This document shows positions 29,601 to 39,102 of a DNA stretch of 64,000 nt, in pieces; position 1 is the first letter of the stretch; each line of letters starts with the position of its first letter. The stretch spans positions 1,451,696 through 1,515,695 of the forward strand of contig LT598461.1 in NCBI GenBank assembly GCA_900074725.1, written 5' to 3'. This DNA is from Lachancea dasiensis. Taxonomy: Eukaryota; Ascomycota; Saccharomycetes; Saccharomycetales; Saccharomycetaceae. The notes below the pieces were generated by a model. That model was not told where the DNA came from, made no database searches, and saw only the letters and a list, made by a program, of their open reading frames with translations. Both the position numbers and the translations under genes were made by a program.

Positions 29601-32600
29601 ACGGTCGAGTTCCACATACCATTTCTTCTTGAAAAGGCTCGTACTTTGGAACAAGAATTACTAAAGAAGGAGAACCAGGGTGAATTTCTCTTAACCAATT
29701 ATGCTGAAAACAGTAGCAGTGTCAATAGGACTATTCAAGGCTTAGGAATAGAGCCTGCGTTGACTAACAATGATATCAAAAATCTTGTAAAATTTGTTCA
29801 CGATAAAGAAGTTGAGGACTTGAAAGGACTCCTAAAGTGGAGAAGCCGGCAGTGGGAACTTTCTTATGCTCTTTCTAAAAACATGCTAGGTACTGGTACA
29901 CATCAGAGCATAAATGTTTTATATTCGATGATTTCGAAGAAAACGGCAACTCCCTGTGTTGGGCCTCAGCTAGTGACAATTGATTACTTCTGGGACACGG
30001 ATATTTCTATCGGGCAGTTCATAGAAAATATCGTGGCCACGGCCGATTATCCTTGTGCGCATGGCTGTGATGCCTTGCTTATTGACCATTTCCGAAGCTA
30101 CGTTCACGGTACAGGGAAAGTCGATGTGCTAATTGAGCAATTTCAAAGTCGTTTGCCATCACTAAAGAATATTCTGCTTACCTGGAGTTATTGTAAAAAT
30201 TGCAACAGTTCTTCCCCGATTCTCCAGATGAGCGAAAAGACCTGGAATTATTCTTTTGGGAAATATCTAGAACTAATGTTCTGGAGTAAGAGTGAGGGAA
30301 TCAAAACTGTAGGGAATTGCCGACACGATTTCGCTAAGGACCATGTTAAGTATTTTGGTTTCAATGATCTGATGGTGAGAATGGAATATTCTGATGTTGA
30401 GGTACATGAACTGATAACACCGCGCTCCAAAATCACCTGGAAGCCAAACATTGATATTAAACTCAAAGTTGAATTGTATTATCAAATTTTGGAGAGAATC
30501 AATAATTTCTATGGTAGCGTTAGTGACAGACTGGTAAGAGTTAAGCTGGACGGCATACCTAGTGAGCGTGTAACTGACGGGGAAGGCAAGATAAAGGAAC
30601 TCAAAGATCGCGCATCTGAAGAAAAGCTCGAACTCACGGATCAAACTGATAGTATCTATCGAAATACCCCAGGAGACCAGCATCTTGTTCTTAACGAGAT
30701 CATAAGATCTTTGCATAATAATGCCGCTGGCTGGGACCTAGAGTTCATCGAATTTGAAAAGACATTTCTACCATCTGAAAGGGATGTAGCACGAATAACT
30801 GCAGTTCAGTTAAAGAAACTTTTCAGCGACGCAGTGAAAGACGAGCAAGAGCAAAGAGTACTGGCAAGAAATTCAGTGAGCGAAGATTTCGATCAGCGTA
30901 CGATCCGTGGGCACCTAGATAGCACATTATCCGACGACTTGGTAACTTGTCCAGATTTGAAGATTGATCTCACTGAACAGACACATGAACAACTTCCTCG
31001 AATGCCTCGTCCACCAATGGTCCACCACAGAACCGCACCAGCCCTAGAGAAGTTTCCGAAAACAAACCTGCTCCATCTGCCCAAAGATGACATATTTGTC
31101 GGTGACAATTGTTCTACTGAGCGTATTTCTTGGGCATCTCAACAGAAAACTAGTAGAACTTCCTCGGTGTTATCGGACGGTGCTCCTAAGGTTTCTCAGT
31201 GTATGCGAAGTTATAGCACGGGTAGTGAGAAAAGCAACAACACCTTAAATACCAAGGAACATAGTTCTGGTGGGAAGGTGGGGCAGTTGGCTAGCTTTTT
31301 TGATCAGATTCATTTCGACGCTCTCTCCAGAGAATTTGAACTACAAAGGGAATTTGAAAGACTGCAACTTAATAAAAACAAGTATAAGGCTTTAAGGGTG
31401 GAGCCATCTAAGCCTATCGTTGAAATCTACAAAAATGTCAAAGATGCTGTAGATCGTCCCCTGCACACGGAAAATCAAAAGAAGAAGCTCCCCTTTACAA
31501 ATCTGCGGCATGAATGGAATGCTAATGAGCAGGACGCACCCTCTACGAGCAATGAACTAGGAAATAAATTGAAACACTCGATACATCAGTGGGGGGAACA
31601 AATTCTCCGTAGTGACGGTGGGGACAATAGTGGAAAGGTTAAATCGTCTGCCGATGACAAGGAACAAAGAGATGCCGATAGTGAGGTCGAATCAATTGCC
31701 ACTACCCCTCACGTGAAGATTGAGGAATCCCACACCGCTTCTCAACCAGAAAGATCCTCTCTAATGAAGACGTTGGCGAACTTTTGGGCAGACCGATCTG
31801 CAACCTTATGGAAATCTTTAGATTATCCTACTCTATCAACAGAGCATATCTTTGTGGATAGTCCGGTTATCATCCGCGAAGATGAGCCGTGCTCTTTAAT
31901 TGCTTTCTGTTTGAGTTCTTCCGATTACCTAAATAAGATGAAGCCTCAAGCTGCTGTCAGAAGAAAAAGCACCTCAGAACCCAAATATTCTACTTCACGT
32001 AACGATCCACATGATAGTACAAATTCCACATGCTTGGACAGTGGGGTTAGCGACGATGAAGAGTACCCTCATGGCGAAACCTCAGCGGGCAAGCCAATTT
32101 TAGAAAAAAATGATGCAAACGTTGAGACAAATATTGCAGCTGAAAATGGTAATGTGCGAGGACTGCATTGCAATAATGATGTGGGGCACGATGAATCTGT
32201 CGGAGAGATCAGCCTTGAGTCTATCATGACCAAAAAAACAGCAATGCATCTCAGATACCAGTTTCAGGACGGTACCTCCATTATGTCCTGTAAAATATTT
32301 TTTGCAGAACAATTTGATGCCTTCAGAAAGACTTGCGGATGTGAAGACAATTTTATTCAAAGTCTTTCCAGATGTGTGAAATGGGATTCAAGCGGTGGCA
32401 AAAGTGGTAGCGCTTTCTTGAAAACGTTAGACAATCGATTTGTTATAAAGGAGCTATCACACACTGAGCTAGACTCCTTTATTAAATTCGCCCCTAGCTA
32501 CTTTGAGTACATGGCTCAAGCGATGTTTCACGACTTACCCACCGCTTTGGCAAAGGTGTTTGGTTTCTATCAAATACAAACAAAAAATTCAGAAAGTGGT

Positions 32601-33104
32601 AGGAGCTTCAAAATGGATGTGCTAATCATGGAAAACCTATTCTACAACAAAAAAACATCTCGAATATTTGATTTGAAAGGATCAATGCGAAATCGGCACG
32701 TTAAGCAGACAGGCAAAGAGAACGAAGTGTTGTTGGACGAAAACATGGTTGAGTACATCTATGAATCACCAATCTTTGTGCGAGAATATGACAAAAAGCT
32801 TCTGCGCGCTTCTTTGTGGAATGATACGTTATTTCTGGCGAAAATGAATGTCATGGATTACTCTTTGGTTGTCGGTGTGGACAGCAATGATCACACTTTA
32901 ACCGTAGGTATTATTGATTTCATCAGAACATTTACCTGGGACAAAAAGCTCGAAAGTTGGGTGAAGGAACGGGGATTTGTAGGTGGAAGCACCAAAGAGC
33001 CAACCGTTGTCACACCAAGACAGTACAAAAATAGATTCAGGGTTGCTATGGAGCGCTATATCCTTATGGTTCCTGACCCATGGTTCCAAGAAAGTCACAA
33101 TTAG
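26694..33104 (+). CDS. FAB1: Phosphatidylinositol 3-phosphate 5-kinase Fab1 (PIKfyve)
   Basis: Makes PI(3,5)P2 on vacuole and endosome membranes, controlling vacuole size and retrograde traffic. The product has 2136 residues (2278 in S. cerevisiae). It contains a FYVE zinc finger at about 238-298 (CFACTKPF, then RRKHHCRICGQIFCSSC) that binds PI3P. A chaperonin-like CCT domain lies at about 740-1010 (LIGANVSGYALELLNEAKI), then a cysteine-rich region near 1120-1230. The PIP kinase domain is at about 1850-2130, with RFVIKEL (about 1918), FDLKGSMRNR (about 1992) and MDYSLVVGVD (about 2054). Long Ser/Asn-rich linkers separate the domains. It matches YFR019W. Confidence 0.97.
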   Translation: MKARSSNSEMSANAGDSITSLSFVVKSGRNETFDFFSKKSLAPRTTTDLDTNPVLSNISLPTTVPLEAPKVGGQERLGFKGAGGETSAGTSSKRSSLQLPPHSIQTDVEVDRDDEIVKDPEINRKSDCYSPDGSITDFEQSSLIQRPYPMPLESSARNKRASIYQAKYNGAIPIRGFSHASHTQHIENDDKVSVKSFSSTLTASFSKSFLFGFYNNYKNAGKIPKSVLSKEYWMKDESAKDCFACTKPFTTFRRKHHCRICGQIFCSSCSFLIDGRKYQHAGRMRVCRNCHAHFDSLEDSSDESSIEELESAQQSVGYSPEKGFRNPDVLLLKDDEVQSILTTGEGANLFRSTPPPPPKMAIPATRKGGSLEITVPSMSSLNASEGSLRQRSSLRDRYTIRDVDILQPFSKEENGKPPSSTRSHHGGHPTFPQISNLKHSISSYISNASTEANHSKSQHSSNSVIANLSNNDFKFEFNYGVKNFQDFLNTTNADQSHHERGQAKRIESSPVLASYQNPLYIDSHTGYSDEESEDERSMSLYAALNESHQDSHYARPTRNGTKSLQRAQASLQRMRSRRKSKSRAHLGQNVSRKQFEFLNHSSPNLNSTGSQEDYFSGSHDSNSNSARTKPRNDLTSSRDMRRIISTASVLRMKSQGSKTELSEVSQLHMNALLRQVLNDQNVDNVVGWIKAFGPILEALQGIRLDARNQNGLDFKQHHIKIKRIDGATIDESKFINGLIYSKNLPLKTMPRLVKSPRILLIMFPLEYQKNENHFLSIDSVLAQEREYLKKLVLRLTSLNPDLILIGANVSGYALELLNEAKIVVQFNMKPQVIERVAKLTDATIAITVDKLATNMKLGTCASFEVKAFRYSNLVKSYTFLEGCKPSMGGTILLRGSSSDVLRKIKDITEFMVYSVFSLKLESSFFSDNFLQLSVGDYERFSNERMEPSLPGYFSDFVDKFHQRILSISPTVEFHIPFLLEKARTLEQELLKKENQGEFLLTNYAENSSSVNRTIQGLGIEPALTNNDIKNLVKFVHDKEVEDLKGLLKWRSRQWELSYALSKNMLGTGTHQSINVLYSMISKKTATPCVGPQLVTIDYFWDTDISIGQFIENIVATADYPCAHGCDALLIDHFRSYVHGTGKVDVLIEQFQSRLPSLKNILLTWSYCKNCNSSSPILQMSEKTWNYSFGKYLELMFWSKSEGIKTVGNCRHDFAKDHVKYFGFNDLMVRMEYSDVEVHELITPRSKITWKPNIDIKLKVELYYQILERINNFYGSVSDRLVRVKLDGIPSERVTDGEGKIKELKDRASEEKLELTDQTDSIYRNTPGDQHLVLNEIIRSLHNNAAGWDLEFIEFEKTFLPSERDVARITAVQLKKLFSDAVKDEQEQRVLARNSVSEDFDQRTIRGHLDSTLSDDLVTCPDLKIDLTEQTHEQLPRMPRPPMVHHRTAPALEKFPKTNLLHLPKDDIFVGDNCSTERISWASQQKTSRTSSVLSDGAPKVSQCMRSYSTGSEKSNNTLNTKEHSSGGKVGQLASFFDQIHFDALSREFELQREFERLQLNKNKYKALRVEPSKPIVEIYKNVKDAVDRPLHTENQKKKLPFTNLRHEWNANEQDAPSTSNELGNKLKHSIHQWGEQILRSDGGDNSGKVKSSADDKEQRDADSEVESIATTPHVKIEESHTASQPERSSLMKTLANFWADRSATLWKSLDYPTLSTEHIFVDSPVIIREDEPCSLIAFCLSSSDYLNKMKPQAAVRRKSTSEPKYSTSRNDPHDSTNSTCLDSGVSDDEEYPHGETSAGKPILEKNDANVETNIAAENGNVRGLHCNNDVGHDESVGEISLESIMTKKTAMHLRYQFQDGTSIMSCKIFFAEQFDAFRKTCGCEDNFIQSLSRCVKWDSSGGKSGSAFLKTLDNRFVIKELSHTELDSFIKFAPSYFEYMAQAMFHDLPTALAKVFGFYQIQTKNSESGRSFKMDVLIMENLFYNKKTSRIFDLKGSMRNRHVKQTGKENEVLLDENMVEYIYESPIFVREYDKKLLRASLWNDTLFLAKMNVMDYSLVVGVDSNDHTLTVGIIDFIRTFTWDKKLESWVKERGFVGGSTKEPTVVTPRQYKNRFRVAMERYILMVPDPWFQESHN

Positions 33105-34476
33105 CCAATATGTCAAATATGTAGTTGTGTCACTGGGTGTTAATTCTGTCTAGTGTATATGAAAGGGGATGCATTCTCTTTCTTCGATCATACTATTTCA
33201 CGCACCAACTTCAATCAGACTATATCCAGCTCTGACGGATGGGCCAATTACTTCCTGAAGCAATGTTTAAGAAATTTTTTGACCCAATGTTGTAAAAGCA
33301 CATGAAAACATCAAAAGAACTTACCGTCTTGTCAGTGTGGGCTATCATATAGACTGAATCAGTAAACACCTAGATAACACGCCATGACCGACTCAGACAA
33401 TCTACAACGGGCGCGTTCAGAAAACCTGGGAGGGCCCACTTGTACTTTGGATCTCAATTAAGGGATGCCTGAAATCTAATTCGAATTGCATAATTGAGTC
33501 CAGGTCTTCGGAGGCCACTAAATAGGAGCCCATTTGATGTGCAAGAACTTATTTTTACGAATTTGTCTCGGCAGTGGGAAACTTGCGAAATTGTTCGTTC
33601 ACTTATTTGAAAGACATCGCAATCTTAGAGTTCCGAGCGTGGATAATAAGTCTAAAAGATAGAAGATGAATTCCACTTCTGCCTGTCTCTTTGTGATTAG
33701 TTGGACACGGATCTGGGACATAGCACCCGTTATTTATACAAAATTTTGGCGGAAACAATTTGTGTGCAATGAAGGCTGCATATTACTCAATAGATGGAAT
33801 ATTGAGCTTTTGGATAAATAGAATTGCTGGCTAAGGCATACTTAAGTGACTGCTGCACCCCCTCGGGCTCCCATGGCAAATTATTTGCCTTGTCCGTTCT
33901 TGCCGTTCTTGCCATACTGACCTCGCAATTATCGCTAGGTACTTCTATGACAGCTGATGCTTCCTTTTATGAAACTCAAAGCTCTCCAAGCAGAATTAGG
34001 TCACCACTATTTAATAGTTTTCACGCATATTGGATTCAATCCCTCTCTCTTCTGTGACGCCAATCCATTACTGAATTAGTCAAATAAAAGGTTGTGTTAC
34101 ATGCGACATGCACCTAACTGCTTGTCTGCTCCGACAAGATGCTCTAGAGGTAGCTTTGGGGATTCACGTTCAACAAAACAGTAATGTGTTTTCAGTTCAT
34201 CAGCTGGATCTGAAGGGTGCTGACAGGACAAGATCATAACGTGAAGATTTCGCGATTCACTAATTTCGTTTGGGCGGGAACGTCTGCAGAACACTATGGA
34301 GCACATTTCTGGGCAATCCGGGGGGGAGGAGTTTATTGAATTAGCTTAACGTCATGATTAGAGTCATCAGGGGGTGTAAAATAGGCGCAGGCGTATGAAT
34401 AATATATTTGTTCAGGTTACTTCAAGGCACAACTGAGAAGTGAGCGTTTAACTATTGCGTCAATCAACAAAAATAA
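33105..34476. other. Gene-free region between FAB1 and tRNA-Ser
   Basis: About 1.4 kb with no ATG-initiated frame that I would defend. Most of the right part (33686-34286) is a copy of a dispersed repeat shared with 57515-57963 and listed separately. The left part shows no recognisable feature. Confidence 0.5.
33686..34286 (+). repeat. Dispersed repeat, copy 1 (unknown family)
   Basis: Shares its left end (TCTCTTTGTGATTA, then TATTTATACAAAA about 40 bp on) and its right end (GGGCGGGAA followed by TCTG) with 57515-57963. The interiors have diverged. Both copies lie near a tRNA gene and an LTR relic. Conserved ends with a TATA-like block suggest a second LTR or MITE-like family, but I see no target-site duplication. 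Confidence 0.4.
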
Positions 34477-34580
34477 CGTCACAGACAGGATTCGAACCTG
34501 CGCAGGTAAAACCCAATGCCTAACTCACTTTCGATATGTCGAATAGCAGGGCATCGCCTTAACCACTCGGCCACTGGGAC
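34477..34580 (-). tRNA. tRNA-Ser(GCU), intron-containing
   Basis: The complement starts GTCCCAGTGGCCGAGTGG and has a long variable arm (GGGTTTTACC) and T loop GGTTCGAATCC, matching yeast tRNA-Ser(GCU). The anticodon loop is CTGCTAA once a 22-nt intron (34522-34543) one base 3' of the anticodon is removed. The mature length is 82 nt. Confidence 0.93.
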
Positions 34581-34956
34581 GCTTCCTTGAAAGTGTTATG
34601 AAATGACTGGATACGAAACTTATATTAAAAGTAACGAAACCATAGATTTGAGATAAGATCAGCGACAGGAATATCAGTCCCAGGGATTCAAGGGAGCGTT
34701 AATACTTGATGAGCTCACTGCAGAACGACAATTAAGAGGGAACCTTATTGGTCATGCTAATGTCATTCTTAGTACTGAAGAGATCAAGCAGAAACCAATA
34801 AGTAAACAGTAATCAAGAATTGGACCATTATAATACCCGTCTGGTATAATAGAAGTTAGCGCTAAGTCCCACTTCTACTTCGGATTGATTATCCGGGACC
34901 GTAGCATAACAGAGAGAGATGTAGTTTTATACTCTCATTCCACACCTTAGGAAATT
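34581..34956. other. 5' flank of tRNA-Ser
   Basis: About 380 bp between the tRNA gene and the LTR relic. Some of this may be older insertion debris; I see no gene. Confidence 0.35.
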
Positions 34957-35470
34957 TGTCTGTGCAGTCCATAATTTCCATAAATTCAAACCAAGGAGCA
35001 AAGGCTACTGAATGTCTATTTGAAGCAGTGGACTTTGTTAGTATTCACTATTGACTCACCTTTCTCATACCTGATATTCCTTTTCGTTCTGATCGGCTGG
35101 CCCCTTCATATGTCATCCCTCGCTTTGAATCCACCGTGAGGAATGTTGCATTGACGTAAAAGCCTCGAGTCATCTTGCTATCTCTATCGAGACTGATGTG
35201 GCTTAGAGGATGCTGTCTTACCCTTGTCTCATAGCCAAATGGATCCGTTGGCTAGTTTCTGCCATGGCCTGTCATTATCAATATTCCTGTTATTTTATCT
35301 AAACAATGATTGTATTAAGGTCAGAGAGTACTAATGGGTCTACGTAACCACAAGGCCCTGATTTTGATTGGTTCAGTAAATCTGCACCAGGCTCACTTAG
35401 GATATTCGAGTGATTCGTACGTCGGCCATCAATATGTCATTTCACCTTAATAAGTAAAGTAGAGGTAAAC
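34957..35470 (-). mobile_element. Decayed solo LTR A of a Ty3/Gypsy-like element
   Basis: Starts TGTCTGTGCAGTCCATAATT and aligns through several blocks with 56923 onwards and 63504 onwards. Shared blocks include TTAGTATTCACTATT, the GATC...GGC block near 35091, and GTTG(C/A)..TTGACGTA near 35148. The third copy is followed by a primer-binding site and gag on the minus strand, so the family orientation is minus. The far end is uncertain. It lies 376 bp upstream of the tRNA-Ser 5' end. Confidence 0.6.
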
Positions 35471-36285
35471 ATATAAAAGGCAACTTTCGGATTAAGTCAT
35501 TAACATAGATTATAAGGCAATAGTAAACATTTAATGATGAGTGGATCCAGCTGCAGTTGAATCTTTTTCAGATTTTTTTGAGGATGTGGTAAATGATCGC
35601 GACAGTTGGGAGCCGGGGACGGTATTGAAATTCGGGCTGTGCCAGGGATAGTTGATTGGTGTGAGGGCGACCGATCATACACTGAAGGAGGCGATTGGAT
35701 TTAAAAGACACTAGAATGACTCAGATCACCCTGCGTTGGTAACAAAAAAGCGCCATCAAAGACATGCTAACAATTAATTAAAGGATAAAAGAATTAAGGG
35801 TATTTTACGAAATCAAGAGCCCCTACCAAGAGACCCTGTCAAGAGCCCACATCAAGAGCCCACATGAAGAGTACTCACAATATAGAAAAGACAATAAGTA
35901 CTTTATTATGATATCTCAATAGAAATTTAAAAGAGCAATTAACATATATCTGAGGTTCCATCGATCAATCTTTACTTACTTGTAAGCGAAGGCCAGGTGG
36001 AGCCTGTTACATCGGGAAAGTTCGATGACGAAATGACAATATGGTACTCTGTAACTTTCGATGTCGAAAACCACTTGCATCTTGTACTTCAAAATTAAAC
36101 GTCGTAGTTAGAAGGTACGTTGTGCCAATCGACCTTACACAGAGGTGGCCAATACGAGGGCGGAAAACTGGTATGCAAGCCGATTCTCTTCTAGGTGGGC
36201 GTTGAATTAAATGGTAATTGTAAAATTTGACGTTTGTTAAGGCTATGTACAAATCTCTTTTAATTTCATCTGAAGTCCGAACGCT
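35471..36285. other. Intergenic region left of ERV1
   Basis: About 800 bp with no defensible gene. It contains the minisatellite at 35813-35877 and, near its right end, the ERV1 3' flank. Confidence 0.4.
35813..35877 (+). repeat. 13-bp minisatellite, about five units
   Basis: Five imperfect copies of a unit like TCAAGAGCCCACA lie head to tail; two adjacent copies are identical and the outer ones diverge. The repeat is in non-coding DNA between the LTR relic and ERV1. Confidence 0.8.
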
Positions 36286-36875
36286 TTAGTCCCATCCATT
36301 AATCCAACGGTTTTCCCACAGATTGCAGTCAAAAATCGGCTTTCCAAGCTTACGATTAACATCGTTGTGAGCCTCGCATACCCACTTACCCAATTCGTCG
36401 CGCGAATTGACTTTCGGTGCATTGGCACGAATGAACAGTTCGAAATCTTTCGCGCACCACCAGCAAGGATATACATGTGAGAAAATGGTCATGAACTGGC
36501 TCATTTCGCTCTTCTGCTTTTCATTTGGCTTTTTTGGGTATTTAGCGGCTATTGAGTGCAACAATGTCCAGCTCGATCGGCCCAGTAATTCGACATCCGG
36601 TGGATCGACTTGGGCATATGTATCCGGCTTAGACGTGGTGTCTGCTACCTTTTGCACCTTTGGAGTAGTTACTTTTCCAGTAAGTAGCTGAAAGTCTAAC
36701 AGAGTATTGCACGATCGACATCTGAGTGCATATAGTTAGTAATGTTCCCGAAGTAATTAAAAAGAAGTCGAGACTCAAATCAGCTGTCATACGGCTTTCC
36801 ATTCTCATCATATATTATCTTTCGCCCCGAAGGTGCTAATCCAGGCTGCGAGCCATCGTTAGGAGTTGCCGTCAT
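36286..36875 (-). CDS. ERV1: Erv1, mitochondrial intermembrane-space sulfhydryl oxidase (spliced)
   Basis: Erv1 reoxidises Mia40 in the disulfide relay and passes electrons to cytochrome c. The gene is complement join(36286..36721, 36793..36875), 172 residues (189 in S. cerevisiae). The intron 36722-36792 is 71 bp, with donor GTATGA, branch point TACTAAC (36741-36735) and acceptor CAG. Splicing joins GRKIIYDENGKP to CRSCNTLLDFQ, restoring the N-terminal shuttle CxxC exactly as in S. cerevisiae, whose ERV1 also has an intron. The FAD-proximal pair is CWWC (YPCWWCAKDFE), followed by the structural cysteine pair CEAHNDVN...FDC. It is divergent from ATG18; in S. cerevisiae ERV1 is on chromosome VII. 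Confidence 0.95.
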
Positions 36876-37048
36876 CGCGAATTATAGTCGTAATTTTTAT
36901 GCATATTGCTGGATGTAAGTTTAATTTATACATGTGTGAATTCTAAAAATCAAAAAGGATACTTGCAATATCTACAATTCCGTGCCGCATAATAAGGACA
37001 TAAGCTTCGGATCAACAGAAGGGCCGTGTTCCTATTTCATCTTGCTAG

Positions 37049-38629
37049 ATGTCTTCACCTCGGGCGATAAACTTTTTGAACTTCAACCAAATAGGATCAT
37101 GTATATCGATGGGGACATCGAAGGGATTCGAAATCTTCAACTGTGATCCCTTCGGTAAATTTTATTCTGATGATAGCGGAGGATATGGAATTGTTGAGAT
37201 GCTATTTTCGACTTCGCTACTGGCAGTTGTGGGGGTTGGTGATCAGCCAGCCATGTCGCCCAGAAGGCTCCGAATTATAAACACGAAGAGACATTCGATA
37301 ATATGTGAAGTGACATTCCCTTCCACAATTCTTGCGGTGAAAATGAACAAAGCCCGTCTTATTGTTCTTTTACAAGATCAGATTTACATCTACGACATCA
37401 GCAACATGAGGCTGCTTCATACCATCGAAACCGCTTCGAATTTGAGAGGCTTGATCGCAGTGTCACCTTCGTTAGAAAGTAACTACCTTGCATATCCGTC
37501 TCCACCCAAGGTTATTAAGTCAGAAATCAAAGGTCATGCTACAACAAACAATATAAGTCTATCATCTAATGATACAGGAGTGAGCCCGAACTCAAACGCG
37601 GTTGCAGATCCAGTCTCATCTTCAGCACAGCGACCAATTGCAGGTGACTCGACGGCTGGGACTAGTTCTTCGGTAGAGGTAGCACATAATTCAATTACAC
37701 CCACGCTCAATCATAACAACCCAAAAAATGCCAATAATATCATGAAAAATGGAGATGTGATTTTGTTTAATATGCAAACGCTTCAACCAGTTATGGTGAT
37801 TGAGGCACACAAGGGTGAAATTGCAGCTTTGTCTATGAGTCGGGATGGATCACTACTTGCCACTGCATCGGAGAAGGGGACGATCGTGAGAGTTTTTTCA
37901 GTTGAAACAGGTTCTAAGGTTTATCAGTTTCGAAGGGGAACTTATCCCACCAAGATCTATTCGATGTGTTTCAGTGACGATAATCAATTCCTGGCTGCCA
38001 GTTCGTCCAGTAAAACTGTCCATATTTTCAAACTCGGCAATGCAGCTTCTGCAACGGGCGCTGTGGATGCCCACAACAACAGCGACCTAGAGGATCAAGA
38101 TGCCGACGATTTTTCCATCGAGGAAGTGGATGACGGTGATCAAGAGGAAGTTGTATCATTGGATCGAACCTCCACTGCGAGTTATGACTCGTCGCAGGCC
38201 GATAATCACCTCAAAGAACCGGTAGTGGATGCATCAAGAAGAACTGTAGGTCGCATGATAAGGAATTCATCTCAAAGACTCTCGAGGAGAGCTGCGCGAA
38301 CCTTAGGTGCTTATTTTCCTTCGAAGGTGACGTCCATATTGGAGCCTTCTAGGCATTTTGCGAGCCTGAAACTCCCGATCGAAACTGGAGCAACGATAAA
38401 GTCTATCACAACCATTGGCCAACTAGTCGATATTGACACTGCAGAATATCCCGAACTTTTCGAGAATAGTTTATGGAATGCTTCTGCAAATGAGCCGAAG
38501 GCTAGTCCGATGAAGATGATACCAGTAAGGGTCATATCATCTGATGGCTATATGTACAATTACGTTTTGGATCCAGAGCGGGGTGGTGATTGTTTGCTGC
38601 TCAGTCAGTTTTCATTATTAACGTACTAG
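37049..38629 (+). CDS. ATG18: PROPPIN Atg18
   Basis: Atg18 binds PI3P and PI(3,5)P2. It acts in autophagosome formation with Atg2 and in vacuole fission as part of the Fab1 regulatory complex. The 526 residues (500 in S. cerevisiae) form a seven-bladed WD40-like propeller, with the lipid-binding FRRG motif at 294-297 (YQFRRGTYPTK). An inserted Ser/Asn-rich loop lies at about 165-220, and an acidic loop at about 340-400. FAB1, two genes away, makes one of its ligands; this neighbourhood is also kept in S. cerevisiae (YFR019W/YFR021W). Confidence 0.96.
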   Translation: MSSPRAINFLNFNQIGSCISMGTSKGFEIFNCDPFGKFYSDDSGGYGIVEMLFSTSLLAVVGVGDQPAMSPRRLRIINTKRHSIICEVTFPSTILAVKMNKARLIVLLQDQIYIYDISNMRLLHTIETASNLRGLIAVSPSLESNYLAYPSPPKVIKSEIKGHATTNNISLSSNDTGVSPNSNAVADPVSSSAQRPIAGDSTAGTSSSVEVAHNSITPTLNHNNPKNANNIMKNGDVILFNMQTLQPVMVIEAHKGEIAALSMSRDGSLLATASEKGTIVRVFSVETGSKVYQFRRGTYPTKIYSMCFSDDNQFLAASSSSKTVHIFKLGNAASATGAVDAHNNSDLEDQDADDFSIEEVDDGDQEEVVSLDRTSTASYDSSQADNHLKEPVVDASRRTVGRMIRNSSQRLSRRAARTLGAYFPSKVTSILEPSRHFASLKLPIETGATIKSITTIGQLVDIDTAEYPELFENSLWNASANEPKASPMKMIPVRVISSDGYMYNYVLDPERGGDCLLLSQFSLLTY

Positions 38630-39102
38630 CGAGACTCAATTATAGTACATATTATGTGCAATGGAGCTTAACGCAGAGCGCAATGCCTAACCCAAGCGTC
38701 TGTTCCGCCGGGCATCCAGCAGTGACGCTTCCTAGCATCGGCATTATTGACGATCATTGTGTCTATAGATTGATTTCGTACGAAAGATTGAATCTGTTTT
38801 CACTAGGCAGCTACCCGGACATATTACCCATTGCTGTGCAGCAAGCAATATATGTTCTGTAGGACATAAAACCCTTCTTTAGGTATTTGGGGAAGCACTC
38901 GAGGATCTTGTGATTTGAGGAGCGAGGTTGAAGCGCAGTTTGCGAGCACAATAGTACAGCAGTGGCACCCTCGAGCTCATTAGGTTACTTATTGGACTCT
39001 TTTGCATTGCTTGTTGACGAATCTGATATCCAACTTTCATCTTACTGCCCGTACATACGAAATTCACGATAACATCCACCTAAGCTTCCACGCAGTTTAA
39101 AA
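38630..39102. other. Intergenic region ATG18-ROG3
   Basis: About 470 bp between two plus-strand genes, holding the ATG18 terminator and the ROG3 promoter. Small open frames here lack support. I see no repeat. Confidence 0.4.

Noticed and set aside
33824-34057. 77-codon frame with a hydrophobic segment in the FAB1-tRNA gap
   Set aside because: It starts at TTG, has no early ATG and lies inside a diverged dispersed repeat.
36407-36691. Plus-strand frame opposite ERV1
   Set aside because: It is antisense to ERV1 exon 2, which has strong protein-level support.
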